A stretch of DNA of 64,000 bases, from assembly GCA_024336345.1 (NCBI GenBank), contig JANFOG010000016.1, positions 248,001-312,000 on the forward strand. The letters run 5' to 3'. Positions within the stretch are counted from its first letter, which is position 1. Each line of letters begins with the position of its first letter. The translations under genes were made by a program, and so were the position numbers. The notes beneath the pieces were generated by a model, which saw nothing but the letters and a program-made list of their open reading frames with translations, had not been told where the DNA came from and searched no databases. Of this stretch, positions 37,301 to 48,351 are shown in pieces. This DNA is from Mariannaea sp. PMI_226. Lineage: Eukaryota; Ascomycota; Sordariomycetes; Hypocreales; Nectriaceae.

Positions 37301-38106
37301 TACGCACATGCGTGCGCAGGCTGCTGTCACACATAGTACTGTGGTACACCATCCTGTCGTTTCACTTCGGACGACAGGGCGGCCACCCGGGAGATGGACC
37401 GCAGATTCGTCCGGTGCAGCTCACAGGGCCCGTCGGTCCGTCCGCCTGGGGACACAGCCGCCAGCCGCTCTGCATTCGGCCCCCCGTCGCCATCACCGTC
37501 GCCATCGCTGTGGCCGGAGCTAAGGGGGGGCTGACTGGGGGGTGTGAAGCGGCACAGGAGGTTACTGTCAAAACTCTCTTCGCCGTTGTTTCTAGATCAA
37601 TCCCACTCGCGGCTTAGCTTCATCACCAGCCCAGGAAAGCAAATCACCTTGTACACAATACATTTCAGGGAAATATTCCATGCTTCTTAGTTGAGGGAAC
37701 TGCTTACTCAACTCTAGACTTCGGGCGCTTGATCTTAAGAGTGGGACGGAGGGGTGAAGCAGATTCTAACTGAGCAGCTTGTTGTACTAGTCATGGCATG
37801 GCGTATAGAGACGTAGGTATAGAGATATATAGTGTACAGTACAAACATACTGGGCGTTGGAATCAGGCATGCGGATGGATCTAAAACATGGTGAAGAACT
37901 CAAAATGTGCTATGATAGTAATCATGTTTGTTGTAAGGTGAAAAGGGTGTCTATAATTAGGCAGAAGGGCAGGACATGGGCATGTGTATTTCATGTGTCT
38001 CGATACGTAGCAGATATCACGAGTGTTTGGATGGGATTCAACGGTGAACTTGAAAACACGCTTCTGTGGTTTGGACAAGGTACAACACAAGCTGAAACTG
38101 GTGTCA

Positions 38107-38119
38107 GGGGGGGGGGGGG
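38107..38119. repeat. G13 homopolymer
   Basis: A run of thirteen G on the plus strand inside gene-free DNA. It may be length-polymorphic or a sequencing weak point. No coding context. Confidence 0.8.
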
Positions 38120-41100
38120 TCAGATGCAGACATTCGTTCATTGCTTGTGCTTGGCTCCTAGGTAAAATGCAAGACATGATTATATCACCCCATCCGCAGC
38201 AAACAGGAGCCCATCACGCACGCCCGCCCGGTTCTTCGGCTGTGGCGAACGGTTGGTTCCTGGGGCCGTTGACATGTGCGTGTGTGTTGTGTTGCGTTAC
38301 AGTACAACCACCAAAAACACACACACAAAAAAAAAGGGACGAATACAGAAACGCACAGAGAGAGAGAGGGCCCGAGCAAAGGTCCAAAAGGTCCATGGTC
38401 CATGCTCAAATCTTGTTCGCCCTTGGGGTTCCTTGGCTCATTCCTCTGACCCCTACGGTATCCAAAGCGGAAACCAAGCCGGTGGCAGCCACCAAACACG
38501 ATGAAGCCATAGCCAAGGTAGTGACAGATGTCTGTCGCCGTGCTGACGAGGCCCTACATACTACGTAGTAATAGGATGGGTTGCAGATTGGCTCCGCGGC
38601 CGCCGTCTAGTGGCTGGCTGATGTGCTAGGTTCCAGGGTAGGCCATCAACAAGGCAGCCAGCCATTCATGGATCGGCAACGGCATGTCGCATGCGTTTTT
38701 GGATGTTTGAAAGTGTGTCAAGATACGTACAGTTACAGCATTGGTGGTTGTCTGGTCTGTGTGTTCATTATTCTGAAATTCTGCTTCAAATCGCCAAGTC
38801 GCTAAGGGCCTATGGCGGCGGGCGTGTCAGGGCGGCCGAGGAACGCGGGAGAGGCCAAGGCATTGAAAGAAAAAAAAAAGGTTTTTAGATTTTGTCTGCT
38901 GTCAAGACATGTGTTCATGTCACTGCACGGTGGGTGCCGATGCAACAATACCGACAAGGCAGATGAAAATAACCCAAGATGGGAAAAAGGTAAAAGGCAA
39001 AATGCAAAAAAAAAGCCCCAGTGACACCCGCAGCAGCCAGCGAAAAAAAAAGATTGGACAGGAGCAAGTGCTGACTGGTGCATGTATGTGTATATTACAG
39101 TAGACTACTTTCACAGTACCTGCACTGCATACCTATGAAAAATAAAAGGTACAGTACCAGGTACAATTCACAACAAAGAGCCCTGATTCAGGAGTGGCGG
39201 ATTACGGGCTACGGAGGGAAAAGCCTTTTTTGATAGATGAAGTTGCTGATCGCGGAGCACGGAGCACGGAGCGGGGGAGATTGGATCGTGAAGATGGGAT
39301 GGAGCATCGGGAAGCAAACTCTCCGGGCACGGGCTTCTTCGTTCTTTTCTTCTCTTACTCTCGTCCTCGCTCTCGCTGTTTTCTTTTTTTTGCCACTGGG
39401 TTATAGCATCCGGGTACTAGGCAAAGCTACTTATAGAATGACCTACTTTACATACGTCACATTAGGCTGGAGATAAGATAGGTCGTTCATTCAATCAGGG
39501 ATGGTACCAGGGCTACTGATAGTCAAGGCAATGACTGTTCTGGGTGGTTAACTTATCACAGCCGTAGAGCATGGACAGGGTAACCCCTTTTATTCCTTGC
39601 TGATTGTGCATTCGCTTCAACGATGAACAAATCCGTTTGTCGGGCGCTGTCTTATTAGAGTAGGCGGAGGGGGGGGGGAGAGAATGGATGTGGGAAGGGA
39701 AAGGGAAGGGGAAATATTAGGGAGCAAGGATATCTGACCTCTGTGGGTTTAGTGGCGTGGAGGCCGATTTCCTTTCAGATCCGCCTATCCATCGCCCATC
39801 GCAAACCATCGCAACCCAACCCAAGGCCGTCGATTTCAGCATCCTGGCGATCTGGCCTTGTGCGCACGCAACGTGATGCACCATCATCCTTGAACCTGGA
39901 CAAGCTTGGGAGGGAGCGAGGGAGGGAGAGAAAGAGAGAGTGAGAGAGAGCAAGGGGTAGCATTTTTCCCCGTCTAGCACGGAGTACCGTACCAACGAAG
40001 AAGTTGCTTCTTTTAAGGCTGTGGCTATGAAGCGAGAAACGCTTGCTGGGGGGGGAGGCTTGGCTTATTGACGACCTATGGTGCTAAAGTAGATAGCCTG
40101 GCCGGGAGCTTGCACATGGTGTCGTTGTGGTGTCGCTAATACCGACTCCGTGAAGCCACAGAAATAGCAGGGCAGAGTTATCCTGAAGGCGGTACTTTAC
40201 TCTTCGGATCCGTCGTCCATCGGAGGGTCTTTTTGATCTCTTGGAGGTGTGGTCGGCGAGATGGAGGGGGTCTCAGCTTGGCATCTTTACCCTACTTACC
40301 CTACCCTACCTACCTGCTTTGCATTGTACTCCTCCACCACGTACTGAAATAATAAGACGGCTGCCGTTCTGTCTTTGATGGTGGAGGCTGGCCTGGTTGG
40401 GTGGTGGCGGGACGAGGCCCTCCATCTTGTTCCCCTCCCCGTTTGGTGTGGAGAATATCCAGCAGCCGTCCTTCCCTCCAAGACACAGGGCCCCAGTCAA
40501 TTTACCCAACACATCGTGATAGCATCTCTAATTATTACTCCATACATACAGTGCCCTTTGGATAGTACGCCAATGACCTGTAACACCCAAACCATCAGAG
40601 AGGACCCAATTTGTGCGATTTCGGCCCTGTCCTCAGCAGCAGCTCCGTCATGTCATATGCGCGCGCGCGGGTACTGGCATTTGAACTACCTGCACGAATG
40701 CCATCCCGTCTGTACTCTCTGTATGCACCTGTACCGGAGTTACTCTTCGTGGGTAAATTTGTCCAGCTAGCGCCAGCGCCCATCATCTCTCACACCCCCA
40801 ATTACCCATGGGGCTGGGCGCCACACGCCACCGGCTGCTCGACCAGGGGGGGAGGTTTTTGGGGGTGGTTCTTCTCAGAAGGTGTTTGTGGCCATGATGA
40901 GGCGTTCCCTACTCTACTTTCTAGTACGTGGCTTGAGCCTCTGGACCCTGTCTTGGGCTGTATTTCGTGCCCTTGGGAAAAATTCGGCAAGCGTTCACTT
41001 GTCAGGAGTGCGCCATAGTGTCATCTCTGTGCATGTTGTAGCAGAGGAGAATTTGGAATCGAGAAGAAACGAACATGCCAGGGCTTGAGAATTTTGAGAC

Positions 41101-41243
41101 TTGCAGGGTTTTCCTTGGCTCTATCCCTCATTCCGTACGGACTTAGTTGCAGAGCAGCCAGACCTTGGCTGGCCGCTTGTTGACGCAGGTTTCCTTTTGA
41201 AGTCCGTACTCTTTGTCCGGCAACAAAGGCACCTGCACCTGCG

Positions 41244-41266
41244 CACCTACCTACCTACCTAGGTAG
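41244..41266. repeat. (ACCT)n tract ending in a CCTAGG palindrome
   Basis: Four ACCT units run into ACCTAGGT, a palindromic end like that at about 9971. It is one of several TACCTA clusters in the intergenic DNA. Confidence 0.6.
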
Positions 41267-41651
41267 CTTGGTGTAAATTAGCCACCAAAAGAATTTCGTA
41301 AAGAGAACACAAAGGAATATTATATTGTATGCAAGGTAAAGGAGACCCTCAAAAATTCCTCAACCACTAAACCACAAGTTTGCGTCCAATGTCGAAAAGC
41401 TGCCGAATGGTGAGGAGAAAGCCCGAGTTATGACCATCAAACCTCGGAGCCCCATGTCCTCCCATGTCTCCCAAGTGCGTCCAATGTCTCCAATGTCTCG
41501 TGTGCCAGCCAATACAGGTCAAATAAAGCTTTCCCTGTCTCCATAGGTCGCCAAGGTCCACTGCCGTCCCCACCAGCTACAGCCAGTCACCTGTAAGTGC
41601 GAGAGGCTCCAAGTACTTTGTACAGACCGGCCGCCCTCCCCCATCTAACCA

Positions 41652-41669
41652 CCCCCCCCCCCCCCCCCC
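41652..41669. repeat. C18 homopolymer
   Basis: A run of eighteen C on the plus strand, the longest homopolymer I noticed in the window. It lies in the gene-free region before the HSF-type gene. Confidence 0.85.
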
Positions 41670-43960
41670 TGGCTCCGTTTAGAAGGAGATGGTGACCTTT
41701 GGCGGGTGCAAGGTTGCAAGCAGGTTCTTAGTGTGTGGGTGCTAGAGGGGGGGGACTTCGATATCGCGCCCGTGTGCCCGTGCCCCGTCCCCGGACCACG
41801 GCCTCGTGCGCACAGCGCTTCGTGTCGCCCGCCCGTCCTTCCTTAACCCAAGGCGTAGGGCTCCGGCGGGCTCCAGCGTACCAAAAGTTGGTCCTGCGCG
41901 AAAGGCTACGAAGCACTGCAGCTAATTACCTATCATGTGCAGTGCAGCAAATAACCGTGAACTACCCCAAATAACCCTCCCCCCCTTACTTAGTATTACC
42001 GGTACGTAGGTTCCGCTGCCGATGTCATCTGAAGTCGACAAAGCGCACCGAGTAACATTGCCTACCTGCTTCTTACTGGACGGCGTTTCGGAGGTCGGAG
42101 GACGGAGCAGCCTGTGATGGGCGTCTCCTTGCAATCGTGCGGCACCACCACTAATAAACCTACGGCTATGGTACATCTGTAGTCTGCACAGGTACTGGCC
42201 GGAGGTGCCACTAGGTAAGGTAATAAAGTTAGGTCTTGCGCACACCAGAGGGAGTAGCTCTAATAGAAGAGCATTCTTTCTTTCTTTCTTTCTTCCAACC
42301 AACGACGTTGCTTCTTTGCCCCCCAAGGTTCTTTCCTTCTCCTTCTTCCAGACTTCCATTTCCTCCACATCCCGTTGGCTCCTCCGTCGTTGCTTGCTTC
42401 ACTAACCTGCCTTCAAAGTAGAGGTGGTTCAATCATCAACAAGGTATGTACTGAGTACATATTCGGTTACCTTGCTCCGAACTTGCCTACTTACTTCACC
42501 TCCAGTATTTGTACCTGATAGTGTCTTTCCTGTCAAATTCTTCCGCGTCCTCGCCTCCTCATATCTCATCACAACTTCAATCCCTCTTCTTTCACTCCAT
42601 CCCACCACAGTCCACAGCTATTCGCGAATCCCCCCTCCCCCCCCCCTGTGCTATAGTCGGAATTCTTTTTGGGAAACACTACGCTCCCCTGCTCTGCCCT
42701 GCAATCGCACTGCACCAGACAACGCTGTGCAACCGGTAGCTCTAGCCAGCCCGGTCCGGTCCAGCACAAGGCCCGTGTCGGATTGCTCTCCAAGTTGTCT
42801 TTTAACGTTACTTGGGTGGACTCACCCTCTTGGCTGTTCGCCTCTGGTCACAAAATATTTTTGACTAATTAAGACTACCGTACCTACCGACTTGCCTGTC
42901 TTGATTGCACGCCGCATACACATACTCCAACCCAGAGACACACACCCTGACGCCATTTATCTTTACCTTCTTTGACGCCACCTGCTGGCACCCACTTTGC
43001 TCACCTTTCTCTCTTCCCGCGTACTGTACGAAGTACTTCTCCCGTCGATTTCCGGGTTCCCTCATCCCCGCCCGTTCCCGCTTCTGAGCCTCCGCTCTTG
43101 TCAAGAATTAAATCGATCTCCGATTCTCGCCTCACTCGCCTTCAACGTACTTCACTCTTCTTTTTTTTTGCGACCTCACCATCGCACAGGATCGACATTG
43201 TCGCAGTCACAGTCGCGCCTGTCTTGCCTCGCTTCTCCTCGCTCGCAGCTGTCGCACTTTAGACCCTCTCAGCCGCATTCTACTTCGCCGCTAACGCTTG
43301 CGACCGTTTCGCAGCAAAGACGGCCTTCTAGAAGCCTGAGTTTCTTGGAGCCCCTATGCGAGGCTGATCGCAAACCACCCCCAGTCAGGGTGCCCACCTA
43401 ATTATCCTATCGCCTGTCTGGACCTTATACATACTACGGTGCCCACTACCTCCCATCAGAAAGCTCCATCTTATCTTCGTTGATCCTTCGCGTCTTCCTT
43501 TTGCGTCGCGCAAAGACAATTACCTGTCGGCGCAACTGTCCCCTTGACGACTCGACTTCTACACTAGGGAATAAGGTAGGCCTCTCTACCTACTTTACAT
43601 TTAATCACACCGAAACCGCTCCAACGCCACTGCATCCGCTTTCGCACCTCCGACCACCCACGCACAAACTCTTCCTCTTGCTTCGGCATTTCCCAGTCTT
43701 CTTTGCTCTCCACCAGACGTAAAGTCGCAACCACAACCCCCCTTCCCTCTGTGCCCCTGGGTCGCGATACTCTCGATTCTGTCGGTCATCAGTTTTCCGC
43801 ACAATACCTGGCGCAGACCCGCGTTCCTGGCCGCACCACGGCTTCCTCATCTCTGTCCTCCCCTCCCCGCCCACCCGCCCGTCCGCCCGCTTCCCATCTC
43901 TGTTCCTGTTACCGATACTTTTCGTCCCATCTTGGCCTTGCTCTCGACTGACTGACCACC

Positions 43961-46007
43961 ATGGCTACAGCGCACATGGCCGTCAGGACCGAAACGCTTC
44001 CGCCATTAACCTCCGTCTCGGCCTCCACCCGCGAGTCAATGGGTGCTCGTGTCATTCCGATCCCAACCCCGACCATCAAGATGTCGCCTCCAGCTCCTAG
44101 TGATCCTATGGAGATCACCTCTCCTGCTCCTTCGTCCACCACCAACCATAACTCTGATTCCGATACCAATGGCAAATCCAACGATCCCCCAAAGTCCTCT
44201 TTGGCTGGTGACCCATCCACTGCAAATAGCTCTGGTAGCAATAATGCAAACAACAATTCCACCAGCCTCTCTGTCAACATGCCCGCACCTCCCCCAGCTG
44301 CAGCAGCTGCCGTTCACCAACCCAAGATTGTCCAAACCGCTTTCATTCACAAACTCTACAAGTAAGGCGAGCCTGGGCCCCCATTTGTATTGATCCATGC
44401 AGCTAAGCGTATATACAGCATGCTAGAGGACCCCAATATTCAACATTTAATCTCATGGTCGGCGAGCGCCGAGAGCTTTGTCATGTCGCCTTCAGCCGAT
44501 TTCTCCAAAGTTTTATCGTACGTCGGAGTAGTAACCTTGCGACTTGCGAATACCGCTAATCGCTGTGCAGACAGTATTTTAAGCACACCAACATCTCGTC
44601 TTTCGTGAGACAGCTGAACATGTACGGCTTTCACAAAGGTATGTCTCCACCTATCTAATGGACAAGAGTATCCGCACTCATCATTATCTAGAACGAGATG
44701 TCTTCCATACGGGAAACCCTGATACCACTCTTTGGGAGTTTAAACACGGGAACGGAAACTTCAAACGCGGCGACCTTGTTGGCCTACGTGAAATCAAGCG
44801 TCGTGCTAGTCGTCATGCCCTCGTTCACCGGGAGAGCAACTATTCCAAATCCGCCACATCGCAGCCAGGTACACCAGCCGAACCCATCCCTCTTCCCCCT
44901 GATAGCGGCGATACACGAGCATCCAATATCGAACACACACTCTACGACCTGAGTGCTCGCTTGCAACGGAGCGAGGAAAGTGCACACTACATGCACGTAA
45001 AAAACCAAGCAGTGATGGAAGCGTTGAGTAGATTGCTTCATTTTAACCAGGAGCTATCCCGGGCTGTAGTATCTCTAGTCCCCGCGGATAGCTCTATTTC
45101 CCGTGATGGTATGTTCCTGTGCCATTCCTTGACACAGCTAACATTTGTATTTTTTTCTTCTTTGGCATCTATGCTAACTCTTGTTATAGTGATAACATTA
45201 CAAAACGAAATGCAGAGACAAGCAGATATCATCCGTACACTTGACGAACCACCGGAACCACCTTATATTGGCCGACAGCAATATTTTGCTGGCGTTGATA
45301 ATGCTCCCGTGTCCCCGAGACAGCTTGCACAGGATGATCAGCGACGAGGAGGTGCAAACCTCGCGGTTCCCCAGGCACGAGGCCAGAATTTTTACCGGCC
45401 TCCGGTCCCATCAAACCTTTCCGTCAGCACCAGGAGACCCTATGGATCCATTAGTGGCAGCGGCACTACACAATCGTCACCTTTACGTACAGTGGCTGCA
45501 CCCCCTCCACCTGCGCCCCCGCATCCCCTTTCCAATGTCGAACCTTCTCCAGCAAGCCTAGGACGCCGACACACTGCCGCAGACATAAGAGCCCACGGGT
45601 GGCAGACAGGACCTTCTCCATTCTCTGCCAATGCACCGTCTACTCCTGCCGGGCCATGGCCACCGTCTCCCAGCCGTGTCGCTCCCGAGGATCAACGAAT
45701 CAGAGACTCACTATCCTCGTATTCGCTGCAGACTGCCTCTCATGCCCATTCCCACTCTAGACCAACTACGCCCCCGCCGCCTCCGTTTGCCAACGGCGGT
45801 AATGGTAGTTCTGATACCTTTGGAAGCTGGAATTGGAGCTCTGCTGGTAGTCGCGAAAATAAAAACCTGTCTGTCAAAGATCACTCAGCGCCCCCAACGA
45901 GGAGAGGCAGCATGGCTCACATTCTTAACCCGAGCGATACTGCTGAGCGGCCGGATGAAGACGAGGATCGAAGAGAAGACGACAGGAAACGCCAACGGGT
46001 GCTGTAG
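43961..46007 (+). CDS. HSF-type DNA-binding transcription factor (Mga1/Sfl1-like)
   Basis: Five exons, 43961-44361, 44419-44517, 44571-44638, 44692-45108 and 45190-46007, give 600 residues. The HSF-type winged helix lies at about residues 126-225 and is split by three introns: [14 protein letters not shown], then [14 protein letters not shown], then [20 protein letters not shown] (recognition helix), then [20 protein letters not shown]. The [16 protein letters not shown] helix and WEFKHG signature are diagnostic. After it come a coiled-coil-like segment ([14 protein letters not shown]) and a long Pro/Ser-rich tail ending in acidic/basic residues. Short hydrophobic-repeat content and tail composition resemble Mga1/Sfl1 regulators of filamentation more than canonical Hsf1; this is inference. 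The last intron (45109-45189) is 81 bp, in frame and free of stops. The upstream region is unusually long. Confidence 0.92.
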
Positions 46008-46767
46008 TGGTTACTAGTCCCATTATACTGGCGAAAACGCACCTAAGTATCGAGGTGTTCTCCCCCTTGAAACAAATTACGGCGTCATTGGAAGTGTGCA
46101 CAAGTCGGTGCCAGGGATTGAATCCTCACATCACGATTGTTATTTTTCTGGCTTATGCATCAGCTGAGACATGGACTGGGCCATTTTCATTTTTTGCTCC
46201 GTTTATTTTTCTTGTTATACAAAGAAGATGTTGGAGAATACGGATGTATTCTCAGACAAGTGATGCTATTTTTTGGAAAAGTTTCTTGCCAGGTGGCCGA
46301 CACGGCGATTTTTTTTGGGCATACGGCATTGGGGTGGCTAGACTTTTTGAGGGGATGGATCATTTCATTTCATTTACCTGCACAAAAAACCACTCAGCTG
46401 CTGGAGAGGGGGCATTTTTATTTTCTCAGTTTCTGTTGCTGGACGCGAAACAATTTGTACGCCCATGGGGGAAATACTCATTCTTGTCGGCGTCATATGG
46501 AAACGACGATAGAGCTGCCGGCGAGACTGGTGCTGGCTTCTTGATTTGATCTATGACGATCATGGTATATCTATTTTAATGCTTGGGGTAATTCTGTTTG
46601 GAGGCAATGATACCTGAAATGGAGGATATGAGGTGACTGGCCTCAGATGGTTTGGATGTCTCGAGGATTAGAAGATATGTTACGGGTCGTTTTGTTTTCC
46701 ATGTACACGCTTCTTTTTTTGGATTACGACGGCCCCTATACAGGTACCAGAGAAAAAAAAGACTCCG
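46008..46767. other. Convergent intergenic region after the HSF-type gene
   Basis: The 760 bp between two converging 3' ends is T-rich on the plus strand. It probably contains both 3' UTRs. No gene is seen. Confidence 0.5.
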
Positions 46768-47490
46768 CTATTCCTGCGATTGCACCGCCTTGGGCTTCTT
46801 TTTCCTCTTGTTCTTCTTACGTTTCTTCTTGCTGCTGTCGTTGTCTGCCTGGTTCTCGGTCTCGCCCATGCTAATGTCCTCTGACGCCTTGACCTTTGTG
46901 GTATCAATACCCTCCTTCTCCTTTCCATCTTCTTCCTTACGTTCGTCTACATCATCGTCGGTCGTTGCCTTCTCCGTAGTTGTCGGTACAATCTGCTTCA
47001 TCACTACATCCTCCTTCTCATCTACCTCCTCCACAGCTGTGTCTTCGACAACCACTTCTCTCCGTGGCCTCTTTCTTTTCCCCAGCGCACTCCGGCCAAT
47101 CTCGTCCTCACTTTCGCTCTCGTCTTTTCTCTTCTTCTTGCCTTTATCCCATTGGTCCTGCCCTCGGCCTTTTTTCCCGCGCAACATCCTCTCCTCGCGG
47201 GCGTTCCCCACGCGGGCCGCATCTTTGGCCTCGGGGACGTAGCCCACGCCCTCGTTTGGTCGCGAGCCGCGCAGCATGTCGTCGTAGTCGTCATCAGCGT
47301 TGTTGCTGCTGTTGCCTGATTGGAGCGCGCGCCGCGTGCGCTGCGCCGGCTGCCCGTCGGCTGCAGAGGGTCGTGAGAGCTTCATGGTTTTGAGGACGGA
47401 GGATTGGGCGGAGAGGAGCATGGATATGCGGTTTGAGAGCGCGGCGCGGTTGGCGGCTAGGGGGAGGGGAGGTGGTGGTTCGGGAGCCAT
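46768..47490 (-). CDS. Small basic, probably nuclear/nucleolar protein (DUF3245-like)
   Basis: A single exon gives 240 residues. A short N-terminal helical part (NRAALSNRISMLLSAQSSVLK) is followed by a conserved-looking DDYDDMLRGSRPNEGVGYVP stretch. The rest is charged and disordered, with patches such as KGKKKRKDESESEDE, GKRKRPRREV and a C-terminal KKKRKKNKRKKKPK. The N-terminal helix plus DDxL...GVG motif matches my memory of the fungal DUF3245 family, which has no assigned function. Repeated Lys/Arg clusters suggest nuclear or nucleolar location and possibly ribosome biogenesis, but that is inference. A reading frame of 240 codons in biased low-complexity DNA could occur by chance, yet codon use and a clear ATG after a leader favour a real gene. 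Confidence 0.72.
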   Translation of the reverse strand: MAPEPPPPLPLAANRAALSNRISMLLSAQSSVLKTMKLSRPSAADGQPAQRTRRALQSGNSSNNADDDYDDMLRGSRPNEGVGYVPEAKDAARVGNAREERMLRGKKGRGQDQWDKGKKKRKDESESEDEIGRSALGKRKRPRREVVVEDTAVEEVDEKEDVVMKQIVPTTTEKATTDDDVDERKEEDGKEKEGIDTTKVKASEDISMGETENQADNDSSKKKRKKNKRKKKPKAVQSQE

Positions 47491-48351
47491 GGCTGGGGCT
47501 GGGGCTGGGGGGACTGAGCTGAGTTTAGGGCTCTATCTTGGTGGTGATGCTATCTTGAAGGAAGAGCACGCGAGAGTGCTTTTTTGTAGGAGAGATTGGA
47601 AACCGGGTCGAAAAGACGATTTTGAGCTGTCTGCGTTTCACGGGACAACCCCTCCGGAGCTAAAAATATGAGAGCTGGCTGTTTCGCTCAAGGTGAATTG
47701 TGCGACAAGAAACACAATACAATGGCGAATCAGAAAAAGTCAAAAGGAAAAATGGCTGGGAGTGCTTGATTCTAAGAAATTTAGTGTTGAGAGAGCTTGG
47801 TTGCGATGGCCTCGAAGAATTTCACATGCGAAAGCTTGAACTTAGGGAAAAAAAAGCCTTATCTTATCGGCTTACTGCATGGAGTGGGTACCTACAGCAG
47901 CTAGGCAATGTAATTAAGGGGACCACAGGACCCTTATATATTCAGCACGACTTTTTGTTGAATACGATAGAAAATACGGAAAATCAATTTACATGGAACA
48001 TAGGTAATTGCATCATTACTTTATCCTTGGAGACCGGGATTGGGTAAAAGATGATAAGAAATATATACGTATTTGTATATATATGTATATAAAGTACCTT
48101 TGCCAAGGGCATGAAGTTTGTACATTCAAAGTAGAAGATAAAGCCCCCCCAAGAATAATAAATTAAAATCTAATCCATAGAGTTCCCCTTTTTGTTGCCG
48201 CCTTGCGGTGTTATGCTGGTGTTGTTAGTCGTTCATAAAATCGTTACAGGCGGTGCCCTTGTCATGCATGCTGTATTCTCCCAGCTGCTATTTTTAATTT
48301 ATTTCATCAAAACGTTCCCTCCCTCTTGTGCTTTTACCCGAAAGCGCAAGA
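47491..48351. other. Upstream region of the DUF3245-like gene
   Basis: This 0.86 kb contains the promoter of the DUF3245-like gene and the 3' end of DLT1, both on the minus strand. The part from about 47,700 to 48,200 is AT-rich with a TATATA-type stretch near 48,060-48,095. No coding sequence is recognised. Confidence 0.5.

Larger units (their letters stand above)
34399..43960. other. Gene-free region of about 9.5 kb upstream of the HSF-type regulator
   Basis: No supported coding frame is found on either strand. The region has many low-complexity tracts: purine (GA)n runs near 36956-36977 and 39919-39952, a G13 run at 38107-38119, a C18 run at 41652-41669, a TTTC repeat near 42274-42294, and TACCTA clusters at 40287-40315 and 41244-41266. 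Positions about 42,250-43,960 are strongly pyrimidine-rich on the plus strand, as in long fungal leaders, and contain several short upstream ATGs. The right part is probably promoter and leader of the transcription factor gene; the rest is unexplained. Confidence 0.5.

Noticed and set aside
37266..37617. Plus-strand frames of 85 and 115 codons in GC-rich DNA
   Set aside because: Composition (ACCGTCGCCATC repeats) explains the open frames; no conserved features are seen.
40375..41018. Two overlapping plus-strand frames of about 130 codons
   Set aside because: No recognisable domain, and frames overlap with equal plausibility in gene-free DNA.
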